64,000 nt of DNA from Peptococcus niger (GTDB taxonomy: Bacteria > Bacillota > Peptococcia > Peptococcales > Peptococcaceae), in NCBI RefSeq assembly GCF_900101835.1, contig NZ_FNAF01000001.1:124001-188000 (forward strand), written 5' to 3'. The notes under the pieces were generated by a model. It saw only the letters and a program-made list of their open reading frames with translations. It made no database searches and was not told where the DNA came from. The position numbers and the translations under genes were made by a program. Within the stretch, counting starts at the first letter, position 1. Each line of letters opens with the position of its first letter. Of this stretch, positions 9,668 through 17,917 are shown in pieces.

Positions 9668-10292
9668 GTTCTTTCTCCTTTTCCACCCTAAATTGATGTG
9701 GGATGCGGCTGTTGCGCTCAACACGACATTTTTCAGCATTAATAATAGCCTGTAAATCTGCCGTGGCCTCATCAATATTATCATTAACAATCACATAATC
9801 ATATGCCGTTAAGGTATTGATTTCATTTAGGGCATTGCCCAGTCGATGGCGTATTTGCTCTTCCGTTTCTGTATCTCGGCCACGTATCCGTCTTTCTAGC
9901 TCGGCAAAAGACGGGGGCATAATGAAGACCAAAACCGCATCGCTTTTTTTGAGTTTAACCTGTTTGGCGCCTTGTGGGTCTATCTCCACCATAACATCTT
10001 TACCGGCGGCAATCTGCTGCTCCACATAATCCAAGGGCGTCCCATAAAAGTTATTGTAAACTTCCGCCCATTCTAAAAAACCATCATCTTTTATTTTCTG
10101 CTTAAAGGCCTCACGCGTCATAAAGAAATAATTGACTTTATCCTTTTCACCCGGACGCGGCGCCCTGGTTGTGGCAGAAATGGAATAGTTGATGTCAATT
10201 TTTTCGCGTAAATGCTCGCACAGAGTGCCTTTCCCGGCACCGGATGGGCCGGATAAAACGATAACGATTCCTTCTTTTTTATGATCCAGCAT
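9648..10292 (-). CDS. gmk: Guanylate kinase
   Basis: Phosphorylates GMP to GDP. The P-loop GPSGAGKGT is at residues 15-23, followed by the GMP-binding segment SATTRAPRPGEKDKVNYFF and the lid with RRIRGRDTE. 214 residues, normal length. An AGGGGGT ribosome binding site precedes the ATG. It follows the YicC-family gene by 26 bases; in many Bacillota the small regulator remA/ylzA lies between these two, and here there is no space for it. Confidence 0.97.
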   Translation of the reverse strand: MLDHKKEGIVIVLSGPSGAGKGTLCEHLREKIDINYSISATTRAPRPGEKDKVNYFFMTREAFKQKIKDDGFLEWAEVYNNFYGTPLDYVEQQIAAGKDVMVEIDPQGAKQVKLKKSDAVLVFIMPPSFAELERRIRGRDTETEEQIRHRLGNALNEINTLTAYDYVIVNDNIDEATADLQAIINAEKCRVERNSRIPHQFRVEKEKEHDSTEY

Positions 10293-10318
10293 AGGTACCC
10301 CCTAGCAACCGGTTAAAT

Positions 10319-11188
10319 TCAAGCAATATTTTGTACCTGCTCGCGCAGTGCATCAATCAAGGTCTTTAAGGCCACCACCGCTTGACTGCCAGTACTGTCG
10401 TTAATCTTAGACCCGCAAGTATTGACTTCCCGGTTCATTTCCTGCAAATAAAAATCTGCTTCCCGTCCAATGGGCCCGTCGCTCTCAAAAAGTTCATCCA
10501 GCTTTTGCAAATGACTATCCAGACGGACCAGCTCTTCTTCAATACTGGTGCGATTTATAAAATAGACCAACTCCTCCAAGAGGCGCTGCTCATTATAGTC
10601 TGCTGCAACCGAGACTTCCGTCAGCTTTTCCCGCAGCTTTTCTTCTAACTTGGCATTAATGCGGGGGGATGCCTCCACTAAAATACCCAGGTTTTCTTTA
10701 AAACGTGTAAGGCGGTCTGCCATATCCGCTTTTAGCTTTTCACCCTCTGTAGTGGTCGTTTGCAGGTGATTGGCCAAGGCTTCTGCAGACGCTTGGAATA
10801 AAATAGCCGCGTCATCATCAGAAAACTCAAGGCTTTTTTCTTCCAAGACATGAGGAATCTGGAGCAGCTCCAACCACTCGCCACGCGTTAATTCACCTTG
10901 CGACACTTGTTTTTGTAAAAAATCCTGGACGGTCGCAAGCAGGGTCTCATTTATAGTCCAGTGAGATTGACCTCTTGTCAAGGCCTCAAGGCTCACTTCT
11001 ATCGTTACATTTCCACGCATAATTTTTTCACTGAACTGATGGCGTAATTCAACTTCATGGGGTCGGAGCATTTGCGGCATTAAAAGACGCAAGTCCAATC
11101 TTTTGTGGTTAACGGAATGAATGGTAACCGTCACACGCCAATCGGCGTTTTCTGCCCTTCCGGCGCCAAAGCCTGTCATGCTGCGCAT
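10319..11188 (-). CDS. YicC/YloC family endoribonuclease
   Basis: Member of the YicC family of endoribonucleases, linked in E. coli and B. subtilis to RNA turnover. The start MRSMTGFGAGR is the family signature and has AGGAGG 6 bases upstream; a longer reading starting at 11254 is not supported. Conserved features: SVNHKRLDLRLLMP (residues 30-45), the DUF1732 C-terminal region with the segment RLDSHLQKLDELF, and the terminal motif EMNREVNTCGSK. 289 residues, normal. Located immediately upstream of gmk-rpoZ-coaBC, the usual order. Confidence 0.93.
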   Translation of the reverse strand: MRSMTGFGAGRAENADWRVTVTIHSVNHKRLDLRLLMPQMLRPHEVELRHQFSEKIMRGNVTIEVSLEALTRGQSHWTINETLLATVQDFLQKQVSQGELTRGEWLELLQIPHVLEEKSLEFSDDDAAILFQASAEALANHLQTTTTEGEKLKADMADRLTRFKENLGILVEASPRINAKLEEKLREKLTEVSVAADYNEQRLLEELVYFINRTSIEEELVRLDSHLQKLDELFESDGPIGREADFYLQEMNREVNTCGSKINDSTGSQAVVALKTLIDALREQVQNIA

Positions 11189-11295
11189 AGGTCCTCCTAA
11201 AAATAGTTTTATATAAGAATAGCACAAATCTTTTATTAAAAAAAGTGCTTCCATTTATTGGAAAATGGGCAGAGCCGACTATTTACTTTGGACAA

Positions 11296-12003
11296 CTATA
11301 ATGTATATTCAATTTCAATGGGGCGCAAATTTTTGCTGAGAATATTTTTTTTGGGCTTGATAATGATTTTATTTTTACGAATTAAAATACTGCCACACCG
11401 CTGAATGGCTACAGATAAGCAGTGGGCGTCATCAAGGTGGTCATGCCGTAAGACCTCGCCATGTCTATCCTTAATGGTTGAAAAAATTTGGCATCTGCCA
11501 TTATCAAACAAGCGCAGGGACAAGTCCACTTCTATTTTTTGATCACTCTTACGCTGGTAAAGAAGGGGCACATCCTCATCGTTGTTGCGAATGACCTCGA
11601 TGGCTTGGGAAATAATCTCTGAGAATTGATGATCCACATCATAGGTCATCAATATCCGTTCCGTCGTTGCCAATAAAATATCAAGCTTCTCATCAACAGT
11701 ACGGCGATTAAATTCATCTGCATTTAAACCGATGGTAATATAACGTGAGCCATCATTCGACAGGCGTCCCTCATCTTCAATTTCTGCCGGATTTAAATAA
11801 GTGCTGAAAACGACTGTTAATTTTTCCTGGTCAAATAGCTTGACGCCTTTCTCATAAAGCAAGAGCGCCAGGCGCTGCCCGATAACTGAGTAATTAAAAG
11901 GAATATCGTATAAGAGGCCGATGTCCGCCGGAAATTCTTCACCTGTTACGTTAGGAACATGGGTTTCCGCATAGGTCAAAGCGGAAATGACCTTTGCTGT
12001 CAT
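11296..12003 (-). CDS. Hypothetical protein, no recognised family
   Basis: A complete 235-residue open frame with GAGGTGA 6 bases before its ATG. I do not recognise the family. The protein is soluble, mixed alpha/beta and acidic in the first 160 residues, with a basic C-terminal tail (RKNKIIIKPKKN). No cysteine pairs, Walker motifs or membrane segments; two Cys only (CQIF and RCGS). It is preceded by its own leader with an extended -10 box (TGTTATACT, minus strand, around 12074-12082) and a perfect 7-1-7 palindrome at 12049-12063, which suggests separate, regulated expression rather than co-transcription with asd. Followed by about 107 bases without features before the YicC-family gene. Confidence 0.7.
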   Translation of the reverse strand: MTAKVISALTYAETHVPNVTGEEFPADIGLLYDIPFNYSVIGQRLALLLYEKGVKLFDQEKLTVVFSTYLNPAEIEDEGRLSNDGSRYITIGLNADEFNRRTVDEKLDILLATTERILMTYDVDHQFSEIISQAIEVIRNNDEDVPLLYQRKSDQKIEVDLSLRLFDNGRCQIFSTIKDRHGEVLRHDHLDDAHCLSVAIQRCGSILIRKNKIIIKPKKNILSKNLRPIEIEYTL

Positions 12004-12048
12004 GTCTTCACCTCATTAATTATAAATTTAATGCCTATAGCTTCAATA

Positions 12049-12063
12049 TACATTGTCAATGTA
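12049..12063. promoter_or_regulatory. Perfect inverted repeat, possible operator
   Basis: TACATTG-T-CAATGTA is a perfect 7-1-7 palindrome between a putative extended -10 element (12074-12079 on the minus strand) and the start codon of the unknown gene at 12003. Position just downstream of a promoter suits a repressor site. No known regulator is assigned. Confidence 0.5.
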
Positions 12064-12138
12064 CACATTTAACAGTATAACATACAATCTATGGAACAGT
12101 TTTATTTTATTCTGTAATTATCTTTTTTTATGACTCGT

Positions 12139-12186
12139 AAAAATCCCTCTAACCCATCGGGCATCCCGACCGGCTAGAGGGATTTG
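12139..12186 (-). terminator. Rho-independent terminator after asd
   Basis: On the minus strand AAATCCCTCTA pairs with TAGAGGGATTT across a GC-rich interior and runs into TTTTTAC. It begins at the asd stop codon, ending the monocistronic asd transcript. Confidence 0.85.
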
Positions 12187-12187
12187 A

Positions 12188-13198
12188 TTAAATCCAATTT
12201 TTTTCAAGTAAAAGTTCTAAAATTTGAACCGTATTGGTAGCGGCGCCTTTTCTAATTTGATCAAAGCAGGCCCACATATTTAACGCATGATCATTGTAGA
12301 GGTCTTTACGAATACGCCCTACAAAAATATCATCGCTTCCGGTAGCGGTAATCGGCATTGGATAAATATTATCCTGCGGTGCATCCTGTAGAACAACCCG
12401 CGGTGCAGCCTGCAAAATATCCCGCGCTTCATCCGGTGAAAGTTTTTCTTCAAATTCCAGATAAATGCTTTCCGCATGGCTTCGCATGACGGGTACACGC
12501 ACGGCTGTGACGGTTATAGCCATATCCTTGTCGGAAAGAATTTTATGGGTTTCGTGAATAACTTTTGTCTCTTCTTTACTGTAGTCTGCTTCCTGCCAAA
12601 CGTCGATATGTGGAATTAAGTTAAAGGCAATTTGATGTTGAAAAACATCCGGATGAATCGGTTCTCCGTTCAAAATTTGGCGAGTTTGCTCTTCCAGTTC
12701 ACTTAAGCCTGCAGCGCCGGCACCTGAAACCGCCTGATAGGTGCTTAAAATAATCCGCTTAATACCCGCTTTCCGGTGCAAAGGGTTAATGGCGCCAACC
12801 AGTAGGGTCGTTGAGCAATTGGGGCTGGCAATCAAGCCTTGATGGTCTTTTGCGGCGTCACCATTCACTTCAGGTATGATTAAGGGGACATCGTCTTCCA
12901 AACGGAAAGTACTGCTGTTATCGATGACGACAGTGCCCATGGCCTGTACATCCCGTCCGAAAGCACGGCTGGCCGGGCCACCAGCAAACAAGGCGACGTC
13001 AACACCTTTAAAGACTTCCAACGTCGTTTCTTCAACCGTATACTCTTTCCCCATAAATTGCAGTTTTTTCCCCGCGCTCCGGGAGCTGGCCAACATTTTT
13101 ATGGATTTGTAGGGCACTTTTCTTTCTTCAATGACTTTGAGTATTTCCTGACCAACCGCGCCGGTTGCACCGACAACAGCAAGGTTTAATTCTTTCAT
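12188..13198 (-). CDS. asd: Aspartate-semialdehyde dehydrogenase
   Basis: Reduces aspartyl phosphate to aspartate semialdehyde, the branch point to lysine/diaminopimelate, threonine and methionine. NADP-binding GATGAVG at residues 10-16; catalytic Cys128 in SPNCSTT; the substrate-binding region follows with TYQAVSGAGAAG. 336 residues, normal. It has its own near-consensus promoter and terminator, so it is monocistronic. The neighbouring lysine-riboswitch transporter makes a lysine link plausible, but the asd leader itself has no riboswitch. Confidence 0.97.
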   Translation of the reverse strand: MKELNLAVVGATGAVGQEILKVIEERKVPYKSIKMLASSRSAGKKLQFMGKEYTVEETTLEVFKGVDVALFAGGPASRAFGRDVQAMGTVVIDNSSTFRLEDDVPLIIPEVNGDAAKDHQGLIASPNCSTTLLVGAINPLHRKAGIKRIILSTYQAVSGAGAAGLSELEEQTRQILNGEPIHPDVFQHQIAFNLIPHIDVWQEADYSKEETKVIHETHKILSDKDMAITVTAVRVPVMRSHAESIYLEFEEKLSPDEARDILQAAPRVVLQDAPQDNIYPMPITATGSDDIFVGRIRKDLYNDHALNMWACFDQIRKGAATNTVQILELLLEKNWI

Positions 13199-13231
13199 GG
13201 CAGACGCTCCTTTTTCGTTCTTATTAACGCA

Positions 13232-13260
13232 ATCCTATCATGCACCAGAATAGCTGTCAA
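13232..13260 (-). promoter_or_regulatory. Sigma-A type promoter of asd
   Basis: Minus strand TTGACA (13255-13260), 17-base spacer, TAGGAT (13232-13237) with a TG extension in front of the -10. Confidence 0.8.
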
Positions 13261-13263
13261 ATA

Positions 13264-14001
13264 TCAGCGCGCTGTTCTGGCAAGGAATTCACGCGTCCGT
13301 TCGTTTTTCGGATTCGCAAAAAATTCTTCTGATGACCCGCTTTCTAAAATAACGCCCTCATTCATAAAGACAATGCGATCCGCCACTTCACGAGCAAAAT
13401 TCATTTCATGGGTAACAACGATCATTGTTAAACCGCTTTCTGCCAGTTCTTTCATAATCCCTAAAATACCATCTACCATTTCAGGGTCAAGCGCAGAAGT
13501 CGGTTCATCAAACAGCACCACTTCCGGATCCATGGATAAAGCCCGGGCAATGGCCACCCGCTGTTTTTGTCCGCCGGAAAGTTGACGCGGCAAGGCATTG
13601 GAAAATTCCAACATGCCCACTTGACGCAAATATTTCTTTGCATTTTCTTCTGCCTCTGCTTCAGAACGCCCCAAGGCTTTCATTTGAGCATAAGTGCAGT
13701 TTTTGAGGGCTGTCATGTTGTTAAAAAGGTTGAATTGTTGAAACACCATCCCCACTTTAGAGCAATATCGGTTTTGATCCACTTTCTTTTCCAAGATATT
13801 TTGATCTTTAAAATAAATGGCACCGCCAGTAGGCTGCTCAAGTAGGTTGATGCACCGCAAAAGTGTTGATTTCCCGGAGCCGGATGAACCAATGAGACAA
13901 ACGACCTCTCCCGGCATAATCTCCATATCAATTTGCCGGAGCACTTCTCGAGGTCCGAAAGATTTTTTCAATTTTTCAATGCGCAAAATGGCTTCGCTCA
14001 T
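13264..14001 (-). CDS. Amino-acid ABC transporter ATPase, GlnQ/HisP type (probable lysine importer)
   Basis: ATP-binding subunit of a polar amino acid importer. Walker [10 protein letters not shown] at 38-46, Q-loop VFQQFNLF, signature LSGGQKQR, Walker [15 protein letters not shown] and the switch His in VTHEMNFA. 245 residues, standard for the PAAT family. Its start overlaps the permease stop by 4 bases. Third gene of the binding protein-permease-ATPase unit that begins with a lysine riboswitch; lysine specificity is inferred from that riboswitch, not from the ATPase sequence. Confidence 0.93.
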   Translation of the reverse strand: MSEAILRIEKLKKSFGPREVLRQIDMEIMPGEVVCLIGSSGSGKSTLLRCINLLEQPTGGAIYFKDQNILEKKVDQNRYCSKVGMVFQQFNLFNNMTALKNCTYAQMKALGRSEAEAEENAKKYLRQVGMLEFSNALPRQLSGGQKQRVAIARALSMDPEVVLFDEPTSALDPEMVDGILGIMKELAESGLTMIVVTHEMNFAREVADRIVFMNEGVILESGSSEEFFANPKNERTREFLARTAR

Positions 14002-14777
14002 TTGCCTTTACCTTCCTTCCCGAGACGGCTCACATAGGCACTTCCGTCTAAATCTACCAGCAATTCATAATGATCGCTGCCATCCATCTTGCGTTGGACT
14101 AGGGCCAAGATCCGCGTCGTCAGCAGGGTCAATACCAGGTAAATGACGGAAGCAATCAAGAAAGGAGGGCCTACATTGAACATCGCCCCACCTATGGTTT
14201 GCGAGGTGTAGAAAATTTCTGTTACGCCAATAATGGATAAGACGCAGCTGTCCTTCATGTTGATAATGAATTCATTCCCGATGGTCGGTAAAATATTGCG
14301 AAGGGCCTGGGGTAAAATAATCCCTTTCATCGTTTGCCAATGGCTTAATCCAACAGAATGTGCCGCTTCATACTGGCCGTCATCAACGGAGATAATCCCA
14401 CTGCGTACAATTTCCGCCATATAAGCGCCGGTATTAATGGTAATGATTAACAAGCCGGCGGTTAAAATATTTAATTTAACGCCAAAAAGGCTTGCAGCAA
14501 TCCCAAAATAAATAAACATGGCCTGTACCATCATCGGCGTACTGCGGAAAAATTCAACATAGCAGGTGGTTAAAAAACGACCGATTTTATATAAGACCAC
14601 CAACAGCTGGTTGGACTGACGCTCAATGGGGATCACCCGATACATGCCGATAAGCATGCCAATCAGCAACCCCACCAAGGTGCCAACCACAGCTAAGAGC
14701 AAGGTTACCCCAATGCCGCGCAAGTACCACTGGCTGTAATTCGCTAAAATATCCGGAATAGGTTCGAATAATGCCAT
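13998..14777 (-). CDS. Amino-acid ABC transporter permease, HisM/GlnP type (probable lysine importer)
   Basis: Membrane subunit of a polar amino acid ABC importer. 259 residues with about five hydrophobic helices and the ABC coupling (EAA) motif [25 protein letters not shown]. The charged C-terminal tail ([13 protein letters not shown]) is longer than usual. Likely homodimeric because only one permease gene is present. A hairpin in the 66-base gap after the binding-protein gene probably lowers expression of this gene relative to the binding protein. Confidence 0.92.
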   Translation of the reverse strand: MALFEPIPDILANYSQWYLRGIGVTLLLAVVGTLVGLLIGMLIGMYRVIPIERQSNQLLVVLYKIGRFLTTCYVEFFRSTPMMVQAMFIYFGIAASLFGVKLNILTAGLLIITINTGAYMAEIVRSGIISVDDGQYEAAHSVGLSHWQTMKGIILPQALRNILPTIGNEFIINMKDSCVLSIIGVTEIFYTSQTIGGAMFNVGPPFLIASVIYLVLTLLTTRILALVQRKMDGSDHYELLVDLDGSAYVSRLGKEGKGK

Positions 14778-14802
14778 TATTGCCTTCCTTTCAGAAAAGA
14801 GA

Positions 14803-14826
14803 GACTGCCCTTTTTAAAGGGCAGTC
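14803..14826 (-). terminator. Intercistronic hairpin between binding-protein and permease genes
   Basis: Perfect hairpin GACTGCCCTTT-AA-AAAGGGCAGTC on the minus strand, followed by TCTCTTTTC. It could act as a weak terminator or as a 3' stabiliser for the upstream binding-protein message; the downstream T-run is interrupted. Confidence 0.65.
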
Positions 14827-14843
14827 CGCCGTACATGTATTGA

Positions 14844-15731
14844 TTAGGCAGCCGGTTGATCTTTAATCGCTTTCTCCATAATGGCTTCGCGATCTTTATC
14901 GCTGATGTTTTTCAAAGCGTTATTAACGGCTTCCAAAAGCGCATCGTTACCTTTTTTAACGGCTGCTGCAATGGCAATATCGTTAGGATCGGTTTTGAAG
15001 GCATTGTCCTTGTCAAACTCAACAAAGGTAAATTCCGGGATGGCGTTTTGAGCGGATAACCCTTCAACCTTTTCAGATACATAGCCATCAATGATACCGG
15101 ATTTTAAGGCCTCCCGCATGGTGCTGAAATCTTTCATCGGTTTTTGAATATCGGCTTCGGTCAACTGCTGTAAGGCAGTGGCATGGAAGGTATTCACCTG
15201 AGCGGTAATTTTAGCATCTTTGAAGTCACTCTTGGTTTTGGCTTTTGCCAAGGGACTGTCTTTTTTAACCACAATAACCAATTGGCTTAAATAATAGGGC
15301 TCGGAAAAATTAACCGTTTCACGACGTTTGGCTGTCGGGCTCATGCCGGCCATCACCAGGTCAGCTGTACCCGATTGAACGGCCGGAGACAGAGAATCCC
15401 ACGGTAATTTAACAACTTCAAGTTTCAAGCCGAGGTCTTTTGCGATTAATTGAGCAATTTGAATATCATAGCCATTGGCGTAGGTATTGCTGCCTTTAAT
15501 CGGGGCAGCATTGTTGCTGTCGTCCACCTGTGTCCAGTTAAACGGCGGGTATTGAGCTTCCATAGCAATCAAAAGTTTTCCTTTTTCAACAGTGGCCAAA
15601 CCGGTGCTGTCGGATGCAGCAGCGGATGTTGCTTCTGATGAAGCATTACCACCATTGTCATTTCCGCAAGCCACCACAGATACTGCGAGTGCCATTGCAA
15701 GTACAGTAGCCAACATTTTCTTGAGTTTCAT
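14844..15731 (-). CDS. Amino-acid ABC transporter substrate-binding lipoprotein (probable lysine-binding)
   Basis: Extracytoplasmic binding protein of the SBP family 3. A lipoprotein signal peptide (MKLKK start, hydrophobic core, lipobox VVAC with lipidated Cys22) leads into a Ser/Ala/Thr-rich linker and two lobes; family segments include LLIAMEAQYPPFNW, NGYDIQIAQLIAKDLG, VMAGMSPTAKRRETVNFSEPYY. 295 residues. Preceded by AGGAGG and, further upstream, by a terminator and an L-box aptamer, making lysine the most likely ligand; arginine, cystine or another amino acid cannot be excluded from the protein alone. Confidence 0.93.
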   Translation of the reverse strand: MKLKKMLATVLAMALAVSVVACGNDNGGNASSEATSAAASDSTGLATVEKGKLLIAMEAQYPPFNWTQVDDSNNAAPIKGSNTYANGYDIQIAQLIAKDLGLKLEVVKLPWDSLSPAVQSGTADLVMAGMSPTAKRRETVNFSEPYYLSQLVIVVKKDSPLAKAKTKSDFKDAKITAQVNTFHATALQQLTEADIQKPMKDFSTMREALKSGIIDGYVSEKVEGLSAQNAIPEFTFVEFDKDNAFKTDPNDIAIAAAVKKGNDALLEAVNNALKNISDKDREAIMEKAIKDQPAA

Positions 15732-15759
15732 TTTTTATCGCTCCTCCTTTTTTTATCAT

Positions 15760-15788
15760 ATAAAAACACCACAATTGCTTGTGGTGTA
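15760..15788 (-). terminator. Riboswitch-controlled terminator upstream of the amino-acid importer
   Basis: Minus strand hairpin ACACCACAA-GCAA-TTGTGGTGT followed by TTTTTAT, between the aptamer and the ribosome binding site. The 3' strand of the last aptamer helix (TTGTTGTG) can pair with the 5' arm (CACCACAA) with one mismatch, offering an antiterminator. Confidence 0.85.
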
Positions 15789-15971
15789 ATGCATCAGTTT
15801 GCAGCACAACAATGTGGATGTACATTGACAGCCCTAGACCTATTTGATCCAGTTCCAAGAAGATATGAAAAAAGCATTTCCTCTTTCGGCGATGACACCT
15901 TTTGTACTGTTTCATCAGCGCTTTTTTCGCCTCCGCAGCCGACTCATTGTCATCGCAACCTCTGCATTACA
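15787..15971 (-). promoter_or_regulatory. Lysine riboswitch (L-box)
   Basis: Recognised by eye from conserved L-box segments on the minus strand, in order: GGTTGCGATGACAATGAGT, the GTGTCATCGCCGAAA block, and the closing GGTCTAGGGCTGTC. The ends pair in a long P1 helix: TAATGCA (15964-15970) with TGCATTA (15787-15793), continued by an imperfect AGGTTGC/GCAAACT pairing. It is followed directly by a terminator, so excess lysine should stop transcription of the importer. The 333-base gap between 15731 and 16065 is almost wholly this element and its upstream promoter region. Confidence 0.82.
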
Positions 15972-16064
15972 TATGATATTGGTTAAAGGCTACCACACAT
16001 TGGGGGCTACGTCAAATGAATTTAGACATAATTTTACCAATTCAGTCATATTATCTTATATAAT

Positions 16065-17243
16065 CTATAAATGCTGAGTCTGAAGCTGGAGGGGAGCCCC
16101 CATTGACAAGAGGGGACGCTGAAAGGGATCCTTGTTCACAGCAGTTAAGCGAAGGGTCTTCAAAGCATCTGCTGAAAAGCACTCGGTTGCTGCACCAAGT
16201 GCCCATGCGTGAACACTGGGATGTGGCCAATAGTGTTCAATTAAAGTCTCCAACAGCTTGTTCCGTTGCAGGGCATCGCCAGCTTTTTCTGCGTACTTGG
16301 TCAAGGGTGGCAAGCTGATCACAACTTTTTGGCCAAGGGCATCACACAAGGAAAGACGTTCCTCAAGCCGGTGTAAATTTGCAATCCAGAGGTATTTATC
16401 CGATGCCCTATAGGCCTCTCCATTTTTTACCAACTCTGAAGTGATCTTACTTAATGTTAGGCCTTGGTCGCTTTGGAAATCGGCCAGAGACGGGATGCCA
16501 AAGGAAATCATCCAATGATCCATCAGCCTGTCATTTTGAATAGCTTGAACCTCTAGACGATAAAGTGTGGGTTCTGAATCGCGCCAGGTTTCCAAGACCT
16601 TACAGGGAACAGCAATCCGGTCACCGGAAGAGTAGGCCAATTCCTTGCCTTCTTCATCAACAACAAACAGGTGCAGGCTGCCAAGGTCCCCCAGGGTTTT
16701 TATCGTAAAAATGAGTTGATCATCTGCGCGTATCGCCTGGCAGCCGACAATATAAGCCCATGGCGTTGTACAAATACCAAGGTCACCAAATATTCCCATG
16801 CCTGGCCATCCAAGGGGCTCGGCCAGTTGAGACCAGGTCTCTTCCGATAAATTCATCGGCGGCAAAAGCGGACAACTGCCGCCTTCCGGGACTTGTTCAA
16901 ATTCTATGCGAATCTCATTATCTCCCACTTGCAAGAGGTCATTACAAGCCACTGAAAAGGCTGTATGCCGGGTGTAGTAGACATGCGCTAAAATATTATT
17001 GATATAGACACGGGCCGGAATAGACAGACTTTCGCTGTAGAAAACACAACGTTGCTGTAAAAAGGCAGCAGGCAAGATAAAGCGACGGTGGAGAGTCCGC
17101 CTTGCACCAAGCTGGTCAACCCTAATCCCCTTTTCCATCGGCACAGAGATACCGGCCGAAGCCTTATCCTGCAACCAGTAGCCGCCCAATGATAAAACCA
17201 TTCTGGTTGCCGAAGGTTCCATATAAATGCCCCCTTCCGCCAT
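16065..17243 (-). CDS. Glycoside hydrolase family 2-like protein lacking catalytic residues
   Basis: Resembles GH2 (beta-galactosidase/beta-glucuronidase/mannosidase) proteins. Order seen: an N-terminal sugar-binding jelly roll (opening MVLSLGGYWLQ, then SIPARVYINNILAHVYY and the closing LLQVGDNEIRIEF), an Ig-like domain with WPGMGIFGDLGI, then a short TIM-barrel remnant with HPSVHAWALG at residue 341. GH2 enzymes have G-N-E after this WxLG motif (the acid/base Glu); here it reads GAATE, and the protein ends about 40 residues later, before the nucleophile. No signal peptide. 392 residues from ATG 17243, or 385 from ATG 17222, which has a stronger GGAAGGGGG site. Overlap with the rdgB end region suggests co-expression. 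Function unknown; probably non-enzymatic. Confidence 0.65.
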   Translation of the reverse strand: MAEGGIYMEPSATRMVLSLGGYWLQDKASAGISVPMEKGIRVDQLGARRTLHRRFILPAAFLQQRCVFYSESLSIPARVYINNILAHVYYTRHTAFSVACNDLLQVGDNEIRIEFEQVPEGGSCPLLPPMNLSEETWSQLAEPLGWPGMGIFGDLGICTTPWAYIVGCQAIRADDQLIFTIKTLGDLGSLHLFVVDEEGKELAYSSGDRIAVPCKVLETWRDSEPTLYRLEVQAIQNDRLMDHWMISFGIPSLADFQSDQGLTLSKITSELVKNGEAYRASDKYLWIANLHRLEERLSLCDALGQKVVISLPPLTKYAEKAGDALQRNKLLETLIEHYWPHPSVHAWALGAATECFSADALKTLRLTAVNKDPFQRPLLSMGAPLQLQTQHL

Positions 17244-17245
17244 TG

Positions 17246-17863
17246 TCAACCCCTCGGAAGTTGCCCACCATCTGCGTAGGCTTCTAGGAGTGGAATAACC
17301 TTGGCACATGCGCGGCCTCGATGGCTGATGGCATTCTTTTCTTCTGCAGACATCTCTGCCAATGACTTCATATAGGTCGGTACAAAAAACAGGGGATCGT
17401 AGCCAAAGCCACCACTGCCAGCAGCCTGGTGAAGAATAACCCCGTCCAGCTGACCTCGAACAAAAATCGGCTTTTCATCTGGTAAGGTCAGGGCCATGAC
17501 ACAGGTAAAATGCGCTTGCCGCTTTTCTGTCGGAACAGCTGCCATTTTTTTCAAGAGCAAGGCATTGTTGGCCGCGTCGTCATGATCCAATCCTGCAAAG
17601 CGGGCAGAATAAATACCAGGCGCACCGTCCAACGCATCTACTTCCAAACCTGAATCATCTGCTAGAGCCAATTGGCCGGTTAAGTTTGCCACGGTCTGTG
17701 CCTTAATGGCGGCATTCTCGGCAAAGGTCTTGCCATTTTCAACAATTTCTCCAATATCCGGGTAATCGTTTAAACTCAAAACATGAATTGGCAAGTTTTT
17801 CAACATGGCTGCCATTTCTTTTCGCTTATTTTCATTGTGTGTTGCCAAAATCAAAGTGAGCAT
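17246..17863 (-). CDS. rdgB: dITP/XTP pyrophosphatase (RdgB/HAM1 family)
   Basis: House-cleaning nucleoside triphosphatase that removes dITP, ITP and XTP. Motifs: LILATHNENKRKEM at the N-terminus, ADDSGLEVDALDGAPGIYSARFAG in the centre, GFGYDPLF and the C-terminal SHRGRA. The start at 17863 gives a 6-base spacing from GGGAGGG; an ATG at 17869 abuts the site and is less likely. It lies just beyond the tRNA-Gly terminator on the same strand with no obvious promoter of its own. The stop codon is 2 bases before the GH2-like ATG. Confidence 0.95.
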   Translation of the reverse strand: MLTLILATHNENKRKEMAAMLKNLPIHVLSLNDYPDIGEIVENGKTFAENAAIKAQTVANLTGQLALADDSGLEVDALDGAPGIYSARFAGLDHDDAANNALLLKKMAAVPTEKRQAHFTCVMALTLPDEKPIFVRGQLDGVILHQAAGSGGFGYDPLFFVPTYMKSLAEMSAEEKNAISHRGRACAKVIPLLEAYADGGQLPRG

Positions 17864-17885
17864 GCCCATCCCTCCCTAGGATATA

Positions 17886-17912
17886 AAAAAAGCACCCAAA
17901 CGGGTGCTTTAA
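17886..17912 (-). terminator. Terminator after tRNA-Gly
   Basis: Minus strand AAAGCACCC-GTTT-GGGTGCTTTTTTT, an 8-9 base stem with a T-run immediately after the tRNA. Confidence 0.88.
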
Positions 17913-17917
17913 TCAAA

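Noticed and set aside
12031-12059. TTGACA at 12054-12059 as a -35 box for the unknown gene
   Set aside because: No -10 sequence at 16-18 bases; the motif is part of the palindrome, and the extended -10 further upstream is a better promoter.
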